Source: Drosophila persimilis (taxonomy: Eukaryota > Arthropoda > Insecta > Diptera > Drosophilidae). Taken from it: a DNA stretch of 64,000 bases. Positions 14,574 to 27,393 of the stretch are shown piece by piece. The stretch is from the NCBI RefSeq assembly GCF_003286085.1, contig NW_020825288.1, forward strand, positions 18,476,001-18,540,000, written 5' to 3'. The position numbers and the translations under genes were made by a program. Every line of letters begins with the position of its first letter. Position 1 is the stretch's first letter. Below the pieces are notes generated by a model, which had not been told where the DNA came from, searched no databases, and saw only the letters and a program-made list of their open reading frames with translations.

Positions 14574-15119
14574 GTATTACGCACTCAAAATCCTCTGTAA
14601 TGTGTTACAGAGCCTTTATTCCGATATATCGATACAGCTGTTAGCATGAAAACGCCAATTGTTATTGCATTGAGCCATTATTTCAGAGACAAATATCTAA
14701 TATAATCTAATCTAATATAACCCCAATACTCATTTTGAGTATCGGGTATAAAAATGGCTGAAGCTAAATTGCCCTGTGAATGGTGTAAATATATGTCAAA
14801 GCATCAACAAGTCATATATTTTCAGTCATATATGTATATTTTTATGTTGTATAAAAAGCCCTTTACTTTTAATTTCGATGAGGAAAAACTTTCCGTTTTA
14901 AAATGGGAGCAGAAATTTTCCGTTTTCAAACAAAATTCGGCAAGTTTTTTATTAAGTAAAAATCAGAGCCCTCATGAATGTATAAATTCTCTCACTCATA
15001 AAATTACATACATATGTATGTATTTAGGTGCGTGTGTGCCGCGACGTAAAGAAAATTGGAAATGGTGCTATTCTATGAATAAAACCAGCCGGAGGGTGAA
15101 CGTTGTGATCCGCAGATAG

Positions 15120-15575
15120 GGCCGCGGCTCTATATTTATATCTGATACTCTGTCAGTATGGCTTCCCTCCTCCAGAGGCACACACTTCAAGGGGAAGAGT
15201 GTTTTAGGGAGAGAGAGAATGAGTAAGCTCGTGGAAGGCGTTGCGTAGCCACTCTTATTATTATGTTTATTTTGTCTATAATAATAATCAGATCTGATTC
15301 AGATTCTGCAGTCTGCTATATATGGTTATTCTCTGTTTTTGGTTTTCTTGTATCTTCAAAATTATGAGTGCCATCGATTTTTGTCCTTTATGGAACGGAA
15401 AAGGTAGTGGCAAAATTTTAAAACAAGCCTGATACAGTGTGACATTGTAGGAGTCTGGATTCAAAATTTCATTACTCTAGCTCTTATAGAGTCTGAGAAC
15501 TAGGCGTCAAACAAGACGGATAGAAGGAAGTCGCGGCCGTAGCAGCAACTCACAACGTTCCCCCTCGTTATAGTT
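15120..15575 (-). repeat. Dispersed repeat copy, downstream half
   Basis: It shares text with the repeat at 44660-45121, mostly in inverted orientation: 'ctgatactctgtcagtatggc' at the left, a GAGAGAGAGAATGAG run, 'agatctgattcagat', and 'gtgtgacattgtaggagtctgga'. It ends near 15575 with the family's terminal text 'gcagcaactcacaacgtt' in direct orientation, so two fragments may be joined. Confidence 0.5.
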
Positions 15576-16322
15576 GTAACCAGTGCGATGAAAGCCCTAA
15601 ATGTCAATTATTTAAATGTTGGCCCAAATGTGCTATCGATTGATCATCGTAATAAGCAATATACATATGTACATGTGTAACTAATATAACTGAAATTTGG
15701 TTCTCACAAAATTTACAAAATTATTGACCGATCATTGCTGTGATAGGTTTGCATCATACTGATCCGTCTATAATCAAATTTGGCAGAGTTATATTTACAC
15801 ATGAAACTACAGTTTATACCGTTTTGTTGGTAAAAATAAAATTCTTTCAGAAAGAAATTTTTAATATGGCAGCTTTAGTTGTCTTCTATAATATGTTTAA
15901 TACCCTCTGCAAGGGTATAAACGACGAATGAAGTATTATAATTACAATGAGTTAATGGTCAAAGTTAATTAGTATTATGCCTTAAAATATATGCCTATAA
16001 GTATGTACATGGAATTCATTTGGACGGTACTTTCCAAGCTTTTACTATAGTTAGTTATCTTAAATAAAACATTTTACTAAAATTATTTTCTTATGATTGT
16101 ACTGAAAGCGACTAAGTAATACGGATCTGGATGTATTTCCGTTGAACTAAAACGAGTTTATAATTTTTAACATTCTATAGACTACGAATGTGGTAACAAA
16201 TGTATGCATTTGTTGTGTAGTGAACAAGTATTGCATTTAGTATTAGTTCGATGATTTGTAGGTAAGGAGCCTTTGAGGCTATCACATTTGATTGCTACAT
16301 TAAACGATTCGCAGAGCTCGAA

Positions 16323-19300
16323 TTACGAGTATTGTGGCGACTCGCCACCTGAGGGAATCTTTTTGACCCGACTTACATCGTCGTAGGCAATGGAGAATAC
16401 GCTTTTCTTTTCGGCAATCGGATTGCGACGACCCAGGCTGTTCAAAAGGGAGTTCATAGCTATGCCTGAATCATGGTCATCCTCGAGCGTCGAAGCATTT
16501 AACTGTTTTTGTGCATGCGATGATGTCTGATGTGCGAGGCTACGACCTTGTTTAAGAAGATTTATTTTCGAGTTCGTCACTTTAACTTCGTTTTCTTTAA
16601 TCGGGGACGGCTTAGGCTGCTGTCTTTGAGCTGAGAGCTCCTTGTCTGAAGCTGTTGCTGCATACGGAGGAGTTTCTGGGTACATGTAGTGGGGCAGTTT
16701 GGTAGGCTGTGCTGGAACTTCTATTGCACTTTCACGCTCAAACCTATGTTCAGAGTGCTGCAGTAGTGGATGATTTGTGTAAGTCTCTTTTTTTGGTCTA
16801 TGCTGCTTATTTAAAGCTCTGTCCTCCTTAAGCAAACGACTGCCTTTCGGCGCGGATCTGCGTGGAGCCGGCTCAGGTTTATATTTTCCACCATCATCAT
16901 GGAAATCACTATCTTGGTTCTGGATGGTGATACGCGTCTTTGTAACGCGTTTTTCTGATGAACCACCCTTTTTTTTGTTCGTGGGTTGAGATTTCGATGA
17001 CTCCGTCGAGGTACGGCCGCTTAGAGACGATTTTTTTTTATTGTAGTACCACTCCATATACTTGGGCACATTGCGTTCTCTTGCCCCCTCAAGATTTCCT
17101 AACTCGGCTTCACTTTGATAGCTTCGATCAATCAATGATGTGGCTGCTGGGGGAGTATTATCGTCTTCAATAGCTATCGAATCGAACTTAGAAACGGATA
17201 GTCGGTTGTGCGGGGGCTCCGATGAGGTTTGTCTTCTGGGATTATTGTCCCGCTTCTTGCTGTCTCTTCTTGATAATCTCGGAATTGAATTTAATTGTGC
17301 CTCCTGGACTGTCTCCACTGGTGTCTGTGTACGGGGATACTTTTGCTGCTTTATGCCTCCCATATTTTCTGGAGAAAATGAATAGTTTCGTTTCTCTTTT
17401 GGTTCCATTACAAATTTATCGCTTTTTTGCCCTCGTGAAGGTACTACAGCACTTGTTCTGATTACGATTTCATCTCCATCTGAGTCAAAAGAATACTCTG
17501 TATCGTCGCCTTCGTCGAATTCGCCATCGTCGAATTCCCCATCGGAATGTTTGTAATATTTATCAACTAGAATCTTTCGTGTGCTGTGGTTTCTGGTACT
17601 TTTATTTTCGTCGAATGAGTCCGTTACCTCTATAAGTACATCTGATTTCAGATGCGCGCTTGCCTTCGATTCTCCATTGGAAGTGGCGTCAGTTTTGCGG
17701 CTTTCGTCGCTTAGCTGTTTCCGCAGTATACTTGTCTTGGTCTCCCGCATTGGTTTCTTTGGTGGGACTCGACTCTTCCGCTCGTGCAGCTCTTCTTCCT
17801 CTTTAATAGGTGTGCGGATTTTACGTTTTACCTCCTCCACCATCACGATCCTTTTACGTGGCTGTTTTCGGCGCTTTTTCGTCCTACGACGCTTGATCCA
17901 GAACGTACCTTCAGGGCTATTTGGTGGAATAAACCGCACATATTCATAGCCATCCTCAGACATGGACTCGTCATTTTCGCTTCGAGCACGACGTTGCGAC
18001 GACTTGGTTTTCATATGTGCTTGTGAACTGACGGATGTGTGCGCGATATGGCTTGCAACTGTATCAGTTTGCGTCCCGGCATCACAGTCAGTCTGCGTAC
18101 CTATAGCCATCGACTGACCAGGCAGACTCTGTGTTTCTAATGCCACTTCCTGTGTATAGCCGGACTCCAATTTGTCCTTTTCGAGCAGTATCTGTCGCAG
18201 CAGGGAATTCTGTTGCTTAAGAGACTGTTCCAGCTCCTGGGTAAGAGAGTGATTCGATATTGCAGGCCGCATCTTTGAACTAGCTTCAACAGCATGCTCT
18301 GGCTGTGTATGTATGACCTTTACTTCCGGTTCCATTTGAGAATAAACAATACTGTTGGGCCCTGATTTTACTAATGGATACGTATCGACTTTTAAATTTG
18401 AGGCTTGTTGTACTTCATTCGGCATGGATTGAATGTAGGTTGCTCCTGGTACTATTTGATAGTGCTCTCGAATTATCTGCTTTCCATCTGGTTGCTCTTC
18501 AATAAATCTCCGCATAAGAATCTCTTTACCCGTATTGTCCACCATTAGAAGCTGTGGATGTGAAAGGTTTCCTAAGGGCTTTAGTGGCACGTTTACATAT
18601 ATGTTGTCATCGTCTAGTGCAGCACCATCGTGAATTTTATCTCTAGTCATCAGTTGAAGAATTTCCACGTTTCCTTCTTTTATAAACAGTTCGCGTTTGC
18701 TCTTCATACTGTTTTGGGCAACGGGGAAGTCCATGTCGCTACCGCGATCTATTTCGTGTCTACGCATAGAGTCGTCGTCAATTTGGTGGGTTTCGGTTTC
18801 ACAGCGCTGTCTTTGCGCATAGTCCAATTGTTTAATTTCTCGGTTTCGGGTAATGTCATCCACTATATCTCGATTTTCAACTAAGTCTTCCATGTATACG
18901 TCGCGGTCATTAATAAGATTAGTTCTAGAGTTATGAAAACTAAGATGAAGATCGTCTTTGGCTGTACGTTGTTTTCTGAAACCAGAATAAACAATATTAA
19001 TGTATGATAGATAGCATTTCGCGGAATATTAAAGTCAATACCTAATGCGTCCCTGTTGCTCCTCAGCTGATTGTACATGATGTTTCTCTCGGTTGTCCTG
19101 AAATCTCCCTACGTTTTCGCTAGGATGTTCACGACCGTCATGGAACTCCCATCGGGTAGGTTTCGTTCTGGTATTCGGGGGCTTCTCCGCTGACCAGGCA
19201 TCGCGTCTTCCCATCCACTCTGCGACCTGAAAATCATACAAAAGTAATTTTTTAATAAGTGTGCTATAATATATTTCAATACTGCTGCTTTCTATTAACT

Positions 19301-22300
19301 CGAATGAGTTACACTCGTATTAGGTGCAGATTTTGTTTACCGATTTTTGTTTATACTCGTAGTTCAAATCAAAAAATGTAAAAAAAAACATGAAATTGCA
19401 ATTGAGAGCTTTTACATTTTGCCATTGGTAAGTGCGTTTTCTTTACGTTAACTACTACCATTGAATTCTAAAAAGATCAAAATCTACCTGAACAGATTTT
19501 GTATGTTTTCCATTTGCCATTTCCCTATGCACTAGATGCACATCGTCTTCAGCTTTACTGATATTAACTATTCTTTTGCTACAAGAGAAAAATAAAAGAT
19601 AATACATAGAATTGTTTTGATGTTGATTATTAAAAACTTTCTCTCAGAATTGTATAAATACTTTTTCACTATTTGATCTAAGACAAGATGTTGAACTTAA
19701 CACATAGTCTCTAATGAAGTAATATATGATTTTTTAATTCGAATAAATGTATTATGTAATTATGGTATCACCACAAATGCCGAGAAAACGTTCGTGCTAA
19801 CCAACTTTATTGAGGAACAATTCGAATGGTTTCTATAAATTGTCAATCCAGTTGGTTGGACTATCTAAAACTAAAAGTTTTTTTTTACAGCTAAGTCGAA
19901 TTGGAACAAAAACGGATAACTTTGTCCTTGGTAGCTTCTTGGCCTCAGAGATCGAGGGTCATTATGACGGACAGAAGAACATGGCTGTATTGAATCGGAA
20001 CTTTATATATGGTATCAGAAACGTTTCCTTCTGGCCGTTACATATTACATTTTCACTGCCGCAATACACCCTTACACTCTTTGAGTACCGTGCACATATG
20101 TACATACATATTTCCATATACAAGAAAACGAAGTCTGGCTTCGGGTACCGAAGCTGCCAGATCAATCAGTTTCATTCGATTTTGATTGTGAGTTATTAAA
20201 CTTAATTTTCCAAATACTCTAGTCAAATACTCTTAAACATTTTTTTTGTTTTTTCTTTGACCGTCTGTTCTTAAATCGATTTTAATTTTTGGTGACCCGA
20301 GTAATACGAGTCATTCTATCTAGAAAAATTATCTTGGCATAAATAAAAACATTCATTCATAAAGACTTGTTTTTAGTTGATATCTTTTTATGTTTTCTAT
20401 AGTCAAACCTTCAAAATTTCAAACCTTAGCTCTCTTTGCACCGAAGCTTTGAAGGTAACGATACGCCTAGTTTTAATAATCTACAGTATAATTTTATTTG
20501 TATCTCTTTTAGAGATTTCTAATTTTGTCCAGTATTACAGCTGTTGTGGTAGGACCACCAATTTAGACCGCAATATAACTAAATTTGGGTCAAACTTGTC
20601 ATGAGAGAAGGTAAAAACAGAGGAAACAAGAGTGCAACCAGTGTTAATTATTGCATTTCGTTTGTCTCCTTTCCACCTACTGAACTATTTTATAAAAATT
20701 GTAAAATAGGTTATCTGTTTGCATTTTTCCGCTACATCTCTCCATCTCTCTCCACCAACAGGCTTTCTTGCTCCCCTACGCCAGAGGGCGCACAATGCAT
20801 GAGGAAGAATGTGTGAGAGAAAATGAGTAAGCGGTAGCGTGGAAGGGGTAGCGAAGTCATGGCAAATTGATTTGTTAATTCTGGCTATTATAATGATCCG
20901 ATCTGGTAGATATAGTCATACAATGTTATTATTTTTAAAATTTTGGTTGCCAGAGATTTTCGGCTTTTACGGACGCAGAAGGAAGCGTAGTAAAATTGGA
21001 AGACAAACTGGATTCAATGAACTAGGCGTCAAAAAAAAAAAGGGTGGATGGACGGACGGAGGGACGGATAGACAGACATAGCTATATTATTTGTTAGACA
21101 TTACTTTATAACATTAATATGAATGATCGCTTTAAAATTAAGTCGTGATAAAATCAATGCACAATGATTCTTTATATACATATATATTTTAATAAAACTT
21201 AGGCCTTAGGCAAGCCACCGGATGGGACTGCCCTTAACCTGCAGTAGTATGCTCTCACGGTTCGGGCAACGCGAAGGGGCACATGCCCATGCGGCAACAC
21301 AACGGACCTGTTTATAGGTCCAAGTGAGCTTGGGGGCGGGAGGCTCTTATCCCCCCCTCCCGGCTACCGCCTTAACCTAACCTAACCTAGGCCTTATTAT
21401 CTAAGCGTTATTATTATCTACTTAAACTGTTTAACTAATGAGACAGTCAACAGTAAAAACGCATTAATACAATATACATGTATACCGTAAAGTTAAGTCA
21501 ACTCATGAGACTAAGCCTTTAACACGTCATATAAAATGATATAATTCAATAAGTTAGAGCCTGTATAGTCTCCAAGTTTGCTACTTACGTTGCTGCACCG
21601 TACAGAGGGCACCACGAGCATATGCAGCAAAGAAGTAGGATGAGGACGGTAAATGCGACCAGTGTGGCCAGAAGTATAAGCAGCCAGAACAGCACCTTAT
21701 TTTCAGCCTTATATTGAGTCTGCAGTGGTGTTAGATTCTATTAAGGTAGTGTATGGCTAATCATTGGTTCAACCATTTCAAAAACTTACGTTCGTCTGTA
21801 ATGAGTCTTGCGGCATAATTGCATAGGAATTATTGTGCTGGGACAGACGCTGCTGTATATCCGATATGTCAACTAATGACGTGCTGCCATATAGCACTGT
21901 AGCGGTGACGACACTTCGGTCCTTGATACCTGGATTATTTACTGGAATGTCTTTGGCACCTGGCTCATCAGGTCGCAGCGGTCGTATTGAGTGAATTAAC
22001 ACCTTTCCGCCGGTTATGGCAGACAGCGTTTCTTCAGTTTTAGCCTTATCTGGGTTGTGACCAGGTACCACAAAAGTCACCATGCGCTTCCGACTTTCAG
22101 GTGGGTAGATGCGAATTGTTGTTGTCGAAAATCGCACAGGCACCCCTAGGTCGTAAGCACGAGCAGTTAAAATAAACACTTCGTTGCCATCGTCAGAACT
22201 GGAAGATGTACTTGGATCCCGAAGTCTTCGTTCACTGGCGTCCGTCATGGACCGCAGGTGAATCTTATCCTGTATTGTTAATTCCCCGGTGACCTTGTCC

Positions 22301-25300
22301 AGCTTAAATTTGTTTTCATAGTTGCCACTGATCAGTTCGTACCGCACTTCGTTGTTGGGTGCCGTTGCATCTTTGTCTTCCGCATTAATTACGGCCGTGG
22401 TGGTGAAGCTCAAGAGATCCGGCGTCAAAATAAACTCATACAGATCCTTGTCAAATATTGGCGTCTCATCGTTAACATCTATTAGCTTAATGATTAGAGG
22501 GACTTGTGCTCGATTACCTTCACCATCCATGTCCCGAGCCTCTACGTACAGGTGATATTCCGGCATTACCTCGCGATCATAGCCATGATTATTTGTCGAT
22601 ATTGTGATTAATCCATTCTCTGCATCGAGGTTAACAGATGTATTTAGATACCCCAGAATGGCAGTATATCGTACTTTGCCACCCAATCCCGAGTCTAAGT
22701 CAGTGGCATGCACTTGAACCACCTTAGTTCCCACTGTCATATTCTCGGGAAGCTCCACTGTGTAGGAGGGCTGGTCAAAGACGGGAGCATTATCATTAAC
22801 GTCATTGATGTAGACGGTGACGTTTACAACGGCTGTGAGATTTGTAGCCGGACCCACTTCCTGAGCCATCACCTGAAACTGTACAGAGTGCCGCATTTCG
22901 TAGTCTAACAGTGTATTATCTCGTACGCGCACTAGAAACGATGCACTGCGCTCTGCTACATTTGGTGTTATCTCAAATGTTCCATTATTGTTTAGCAACG
23001 TCAGCGAGAAAACTCCATTTTTTCCAGTGTCGTCGTCATAGATGCGCGGTACATATGGGTCAACGAATATTAGTGCTGTGCCTTGCGGTGCATTTTCGTC
23101 TACCCTCGAAACGTAGCTGCAGCAAAGAAACAGCGATTGAGTTAGATAAAGAAAAGGTTGGAAGGCCTCGAGGAATTCCAGTGGATGCCTAAGAATACTT
23201 ACTGATCGTTTTCGAAGTATGGAGGTGAATTGGTACGATCTGGCAGAAAGAACGCCAATTGCACAGTAGATGCCAATGCTGGCGGTTCGTCACGACCAAC
23301 TTTAACTTCTTCCGCAATTACCGTAAGCAGTACTGGATCACCCACATGCGTTATAAAAGCAATATCTTCAAGAGGTCGCATTAAAAATATTTCACCTACA
23401 AAAAAACATAATTCATTAAACAGAAGCGTAAATAAAAAGCTAAATTTTGATGCCTAATGTAATTAAGTATTCGGCCATGCCGCTACTGGGTTGAGCTGAA
23501 ATCCTAATATTTATTACCACATAGACACAGGTCTTATATTCGAAATATACCTTGCAATGAATAAGTATACTGAAGATCTTCATGGAAGGGTCGCCACAAA
23601 CGACAGTTCAACAAAAATATGCTTCCCATTGCAATGAAGGTAGTACGAGTACATACATATGTACACACATGCACATCGATGACGAGAAGGTGATGAGGTA
23701 GACGGCTTGTCATTATATTCAAGAGCCTGCCGCAGCATTCCGAATGCGGCTTCAGAGCAAAAGCCATCAAACTGCTACTGGGAAGCACAGACGATTCGAG
23801 TCGAGTAGCTACGGGACTAGCACGAAACAAGGAAGTCCACTGCAGTGGATCCATTGATGGGTTATGGGTGCGGGAAATGAAGAGGCGGGTAGAATTGCGG
23901 CAAAGAACTTGGCCGCCCCGAACGGGTATTACTACTATGGTCGGGAAAAGTTGGTTGTGGTGAGACAAAGAGAGAAGAGGTGAAGATGGTCTGTGTAATC
24001 TAACGAGTCTAACTACAAAGAGGGTTGCCGTTCGCTCCCCCTATTGGTGTTCCCCAGTAGTTATGTTAATATCGGTTACCTGATGTTGCGCTGCTGCTAT
24101 TTTCTTGCTTGAACAGAATCATTGTTGTGGTTTTGGATTTTTGTCCAATTTATTTTGCTTGCCTACTTGTGCCCTATGTTCTTCGAATGTCGCACATATG
24201 CAGAAAAAGGTTTTTAGTCTCTGAGACACAGATAGTCGGAGGAGCTAGTCTATCTATGCAAGACGAAAATCTTTTTTGTTTTGTTTTTTATAATTTTATC
24301 CTAAACAAACTGAGTATCCAATGTTCTCAAATTAAAATAATAATTATATGAAAAACCATATGTACTGGTGATATATACCGCTTGTGTCATTGATGTCAAA
24401 AAACGAAGTAAATGGGTTGTTTTCCGAGACCAATCCAAATCGAATCTCCCGCGGGTTTCCTTTGTCGCCATCCTCCGCATGTACTTGCAATATCTTCGTT
24501 TGAATCAAATCAAATGATTGTTAATACATAAATGTATATACATATATATATATATATCTTAATAGGAGAGCTCTAAAATGTACCTTATCGCCTGGTAGAA
24601 TGCCAGTAGGCAGTTTGGTAACTGGCGGCGCCGAAGTGAAAACAGGAGGTTGGTCTTGAACATCCTGGACGATGACTACAATTTCCATGCCAGCGATGTT
24701 GCGACTATCTTGGCCAGGTTCGGCGTAAGCATCCTATACGAAGGTAATGCTAAACAAAGGAGCGAATCGATTTGGCTTTTACTCACATTGGCAAGTATAG
24801 TTAGATGGTACATGGCTTGCTTTTCGAAGTCCAATGGTCCCAAAAGAAAAACTGTACCTTCTGTTGTTTCGGACGATACAATTTTTTGTCTTATCGCAAA
24901 AAGCGGAGAACCCTGGGGAGGAAAAAGCTCAGAATGTCTGCCTAATGCATCTGTTAACATTAAACTTACCCATAACTCGAGGTAGACTGGTTTTTGAAAC
25001 AGTGGATTCTTTCGCGCAATTACGTAATTTAATTCCGTGCCGCGTTTAGCATCCTTTGAAAAGAGCAGAAAAACAATAGTTTGTAATTTGAGTGTATGAA
25101 AATAGCAAAGTCCGGGTCCCTTATTTCTTCTGGTTGTAATAATGGTGCTCTTCATTTTAGGATCGTCTCATTGGATATTTGCTAGTTTCTGGCTTAGTCA
25201 CAAACGGATGGACCATAAAATGTATTTATGCTTGTACTGTCTTCGACTTGTACTCTGGTTTACCCGGTAGGGTATAATATGAGGTTTATAATTCAGATAT

Positions 25301-26157
25301 TTTAGTACAAGTCTTGCTCGGGGATATTGTAGAGCTAGTAAATGGAATTAAAATGTTGACGGACGGACACGTTTATCCCCTGTCTCAGCAATATTGTACC
25401 ACTATTAAGAAACATATCGAAGGATATTATTTATAATTGGAATTTGATCCGTTTTGAGTAGAGCTATGAAATAACATATTACAAATATTCTCACCTCAGG
25501 TATCATTATAATACCGGGCTTGTGTGGAAATATGAGGTCATGAGGTGTGGTAAAATTGGTTGCTGTAATTGAGCACAATTGAGTGGCCATGCCACCTTTT
25601 GAGTCCTTCACTGAAACCTGGAAGTCGTAATAGCGCCCAGGCTCCAAGCGACGCTGAAGCACGATGTTTGCTTGGCAAACCGAATTGTACTTGGTGCATG
25701 GAAGCGAATCCACTTTAACGGTGGACGAAAATGCATCACCCACAAATTCAAAGGTCAATGGATAGTCGAACTCCTCGTCAGTTGCACGCAATCTGTAGAT
25801 AACTGAGTTTACTTGCGCGTCTGCCGGTACCAGCACCAGTCGCATGCGCGTCGAAGGATCGAATTTAGGATCCACGCCTTGAATGTGATGTGGACACAGA
25901 ATACCAATTAGAAGGCTGATTGTCAGCAATCGATAGGCGGTCATTGCACTCAGCCAGGGCCCAAAAAAAGCCCATAGAGATTGCCAGCCTTGTTGAATCT
26001 GTTGATGTTGCTGGGAGGTAGTTGGGGTGTAGTAGTAGCATTCCTTTTGGAGTATCGGTCCCGCATTTGAAGTTAAGCCGTTCTCTTCCTTTCCCATGTG
26101 GCGTAGCGGTATGACTGTTTTGTTCTTTACAGATTGACTGCTACTATTGGAAGCCAT
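16323..26157 (-). CDS. Cad86C: Non-classical cadherin with very long cytoplasmic tail (Cad86C-like)
   Basis: Eleven coding exons, complement(16323..18975, 19042..19226, 19488..19578, 21589..21737, 21790..23116, 23203..23395, 24379..24493, 24584..24733, 24787..24912, 24970..25053, 25495..26157), give 1911 residues with every phase consistent. A hydrophobic signal segment lies at residues ~74-90; Met72 could be the real start. About five to six cadherin repeats follow, with linker motifs DVQDQPPVF, DVNDNAPVF and DVNDETPIF. One membrane helix (~900-928, FWLLILLATLVAFTVL) precedes a ~980-residue tail with a basic cluster (KRRRTKKRRKQPRKR), acidic patches and no catenin-site that I recognise. It should mediate calcium-dependent surface adhesion or recognition. 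Few repeats plus a huge tail argue for Cad86C over the many-repeat Cad87A; the symbol is from memory. An acceptor (ttacag) 2 bp before the ATG shows an upstream non-coding exon. Confidence 0.85.
19945..20110 (-). repeat. Dispersed repeat copy in a cadherin intron
   Basis: Inverted copy of the family at 12834-13080, inside the 2-kb intron 19579-21588: 'gaaacgtttccttctgg', 'acactctttgagtaccg' and a gacggacagaag run are shared. Confidence 0.45.
20600..21085 (-). repeat. Dispersed repeat copy in a cadherin intron
   Basis: Inverted and diverged copy of the 44660-45121 repeat. It includes 'gatccgatctggtagatatag', the aactaggcgtc text and a terminal ggacggacggagggacgga run. It lies in the same intron as the LINE fragment at 21200-21396. 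Confidence 0.5.
21200..21396 (+). mobile_element. 5'-truncated LINE 3' end with target-site duplication
   Basis: A GC-rich 179-bp insert (21209-21387) ends in CTTAACCTAACCTAACC, a simple-repeat 3' tail of the kind some non-LTR elements have instead of poly(A). It is flanked by a perfect 9-bp direct repeat, TAGGCCTTA (21200-21208 and 21388-21396). The insert has no protein text, as expected for a 3' UTR-only, severely 5'-truncated copy. The identical duplication means a fairly recent insertion into the cadherin intron. Confidence 0.7.
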
Positions 26158-27218
26158 TTCTGTAATGAAAACAGGTAACTTTAAAATCAGTCTTCCTTTT
26201 TTTGAGGTGTTGTTTTTAAAATAAAAAATATAGTTATCTCACGGTCGATTAATTTCTTTTGGTTATCTTTCAAAATATTATTAAGCTACCTTAGCTAACT
26301 TAAGCGCGCTGAAGCTTATATGTATACCCTAGAAGCTAGAAGACAAACAATATCAACAATATCTTTCAAGCAAACTAACCAATACATTTCCTTCCATCAC
26401 AAACACACCCAACCATATCTGTTTCGTTCCTTCTTATTATCAGATAGCTTGATATAATGGTCCATGATCCGCATATACATAAAAGAATACTAAATTAAAA
26501 ATGTCGCTGAGAATCCTTAAGTTAAGGAATCGCTAGATCGACTCCTCTATTCTTGCTGATCAGGATTGTGATACCGGTATTTACACAAAAAACTCCACCA
26601 TAATTTATTTGTGCCTTCAAAGCTCTTACGAACGCATTTACTATGAAAATGGCAAAAAACTATTAAAAATGTAGACTTTTACGTTATATTTTTTAATATT
26701 TTGTCGTGGCGTATATCGGCACAGCAGGTTGGAAATACGCATATTAAATTTATGGGATCGGAGATACTTATATTGCCTAGATATTCGAAATTATAGGAGG
26801 TAGAGCAACTATTGAAAATTCCAATCAGACTAAGTTTGCTTAAAACTTTTCCCACGCTCTTTTCTGATCCCAAAAAAACAATAAAGGCTAGTGGATCCAC
26901 GATTTAAAATATGCAGACTAATAAATAACCTCAACAGAGCTACTATCCACTTGATTATTTTGAATGAACATTTCAATACCAACACAGCTAGCCCTCTTGT
27001 TTGAGGCATACGAAAACTAATTTAGTTTCAAATTTTCGTAATCCTTTTAAAGTACCAAAATTGAATCAATTTTGCACTTACATTCTTAAATACACGGCTG
27101 TCTGATTCATGAATAAATTCTCGAGGTGATATTTTATACTATACGAATTGAATCGGCTCATTTGATTAAAATTTCCTTCAGACTAGCTTTAAATCAAGAA
27201 AAGGTCTTCTATCACTCT

Positions 27219-27310
27219 TTATACCCTGTACTCAGAAGGTATAGGAGTATATTAGATTCGTGTAGACCTAAGTCGAGTCGATATAACCATGTCTGTCTGT
27301 CCGTCGCGTG
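27219..27310 (+). repeat. Short dispersed repeat copy
   Basis: It starts with 'tataccctgtactcagaagg', keeps 'gagtcgatataaccatgtc' and the tctgtctgtccgtc run, then leaves the family text. Confidence 0.5.
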
Positions 27311-27373
27311 TAACGCCAAGACCTCCGAGACTGCAGTGGTGGGCACGGTCCTGTGACGTGACCATAGAAAAAG

Positions 27374-27393
27374 TGATCAGTGATCACTGATCA
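27374..27393. repeat. Perfect 20-bp palindrome
   Basis: TGATCAGTGATCACTGATCA reads the same on both strands and is built from three overlapping TGATCA-like units. It lies just after a dispersed-repeat fragment. It could bind a dimeric factor or be chance. Confidence 0.8.

Larger units (their letters stand above)
11451..16322. other. Gene-poor region rich in simple repeats and dispersed repeats
   Basis: Nearly 5 kb without a supportable gene. It holds many TACATA/TATGTA runs (12370-12400, 13580-13640, 13820-13860), a hairpin at 14505-14573 and dispersed-repeat copies listed separately. Open stretches here, such as 14754-15119, have AT-driven amino-acid content and no recognisable domain. The right end (about 16020-16322) is probably the 3' UTR of the cadherin gene. 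Confidence 0.4.

Noticed and set aside
16958-18884. Plus-strand open frames over the cadherin tail exon
   Set aside because: Antisense shadows of the long minus-strand exon, without domain content.
21371-21390. Telomere-like CCTAA repeats
   Set aside because: Only about three units, inside target duplications; a retrotransposon 3' tail explains them.
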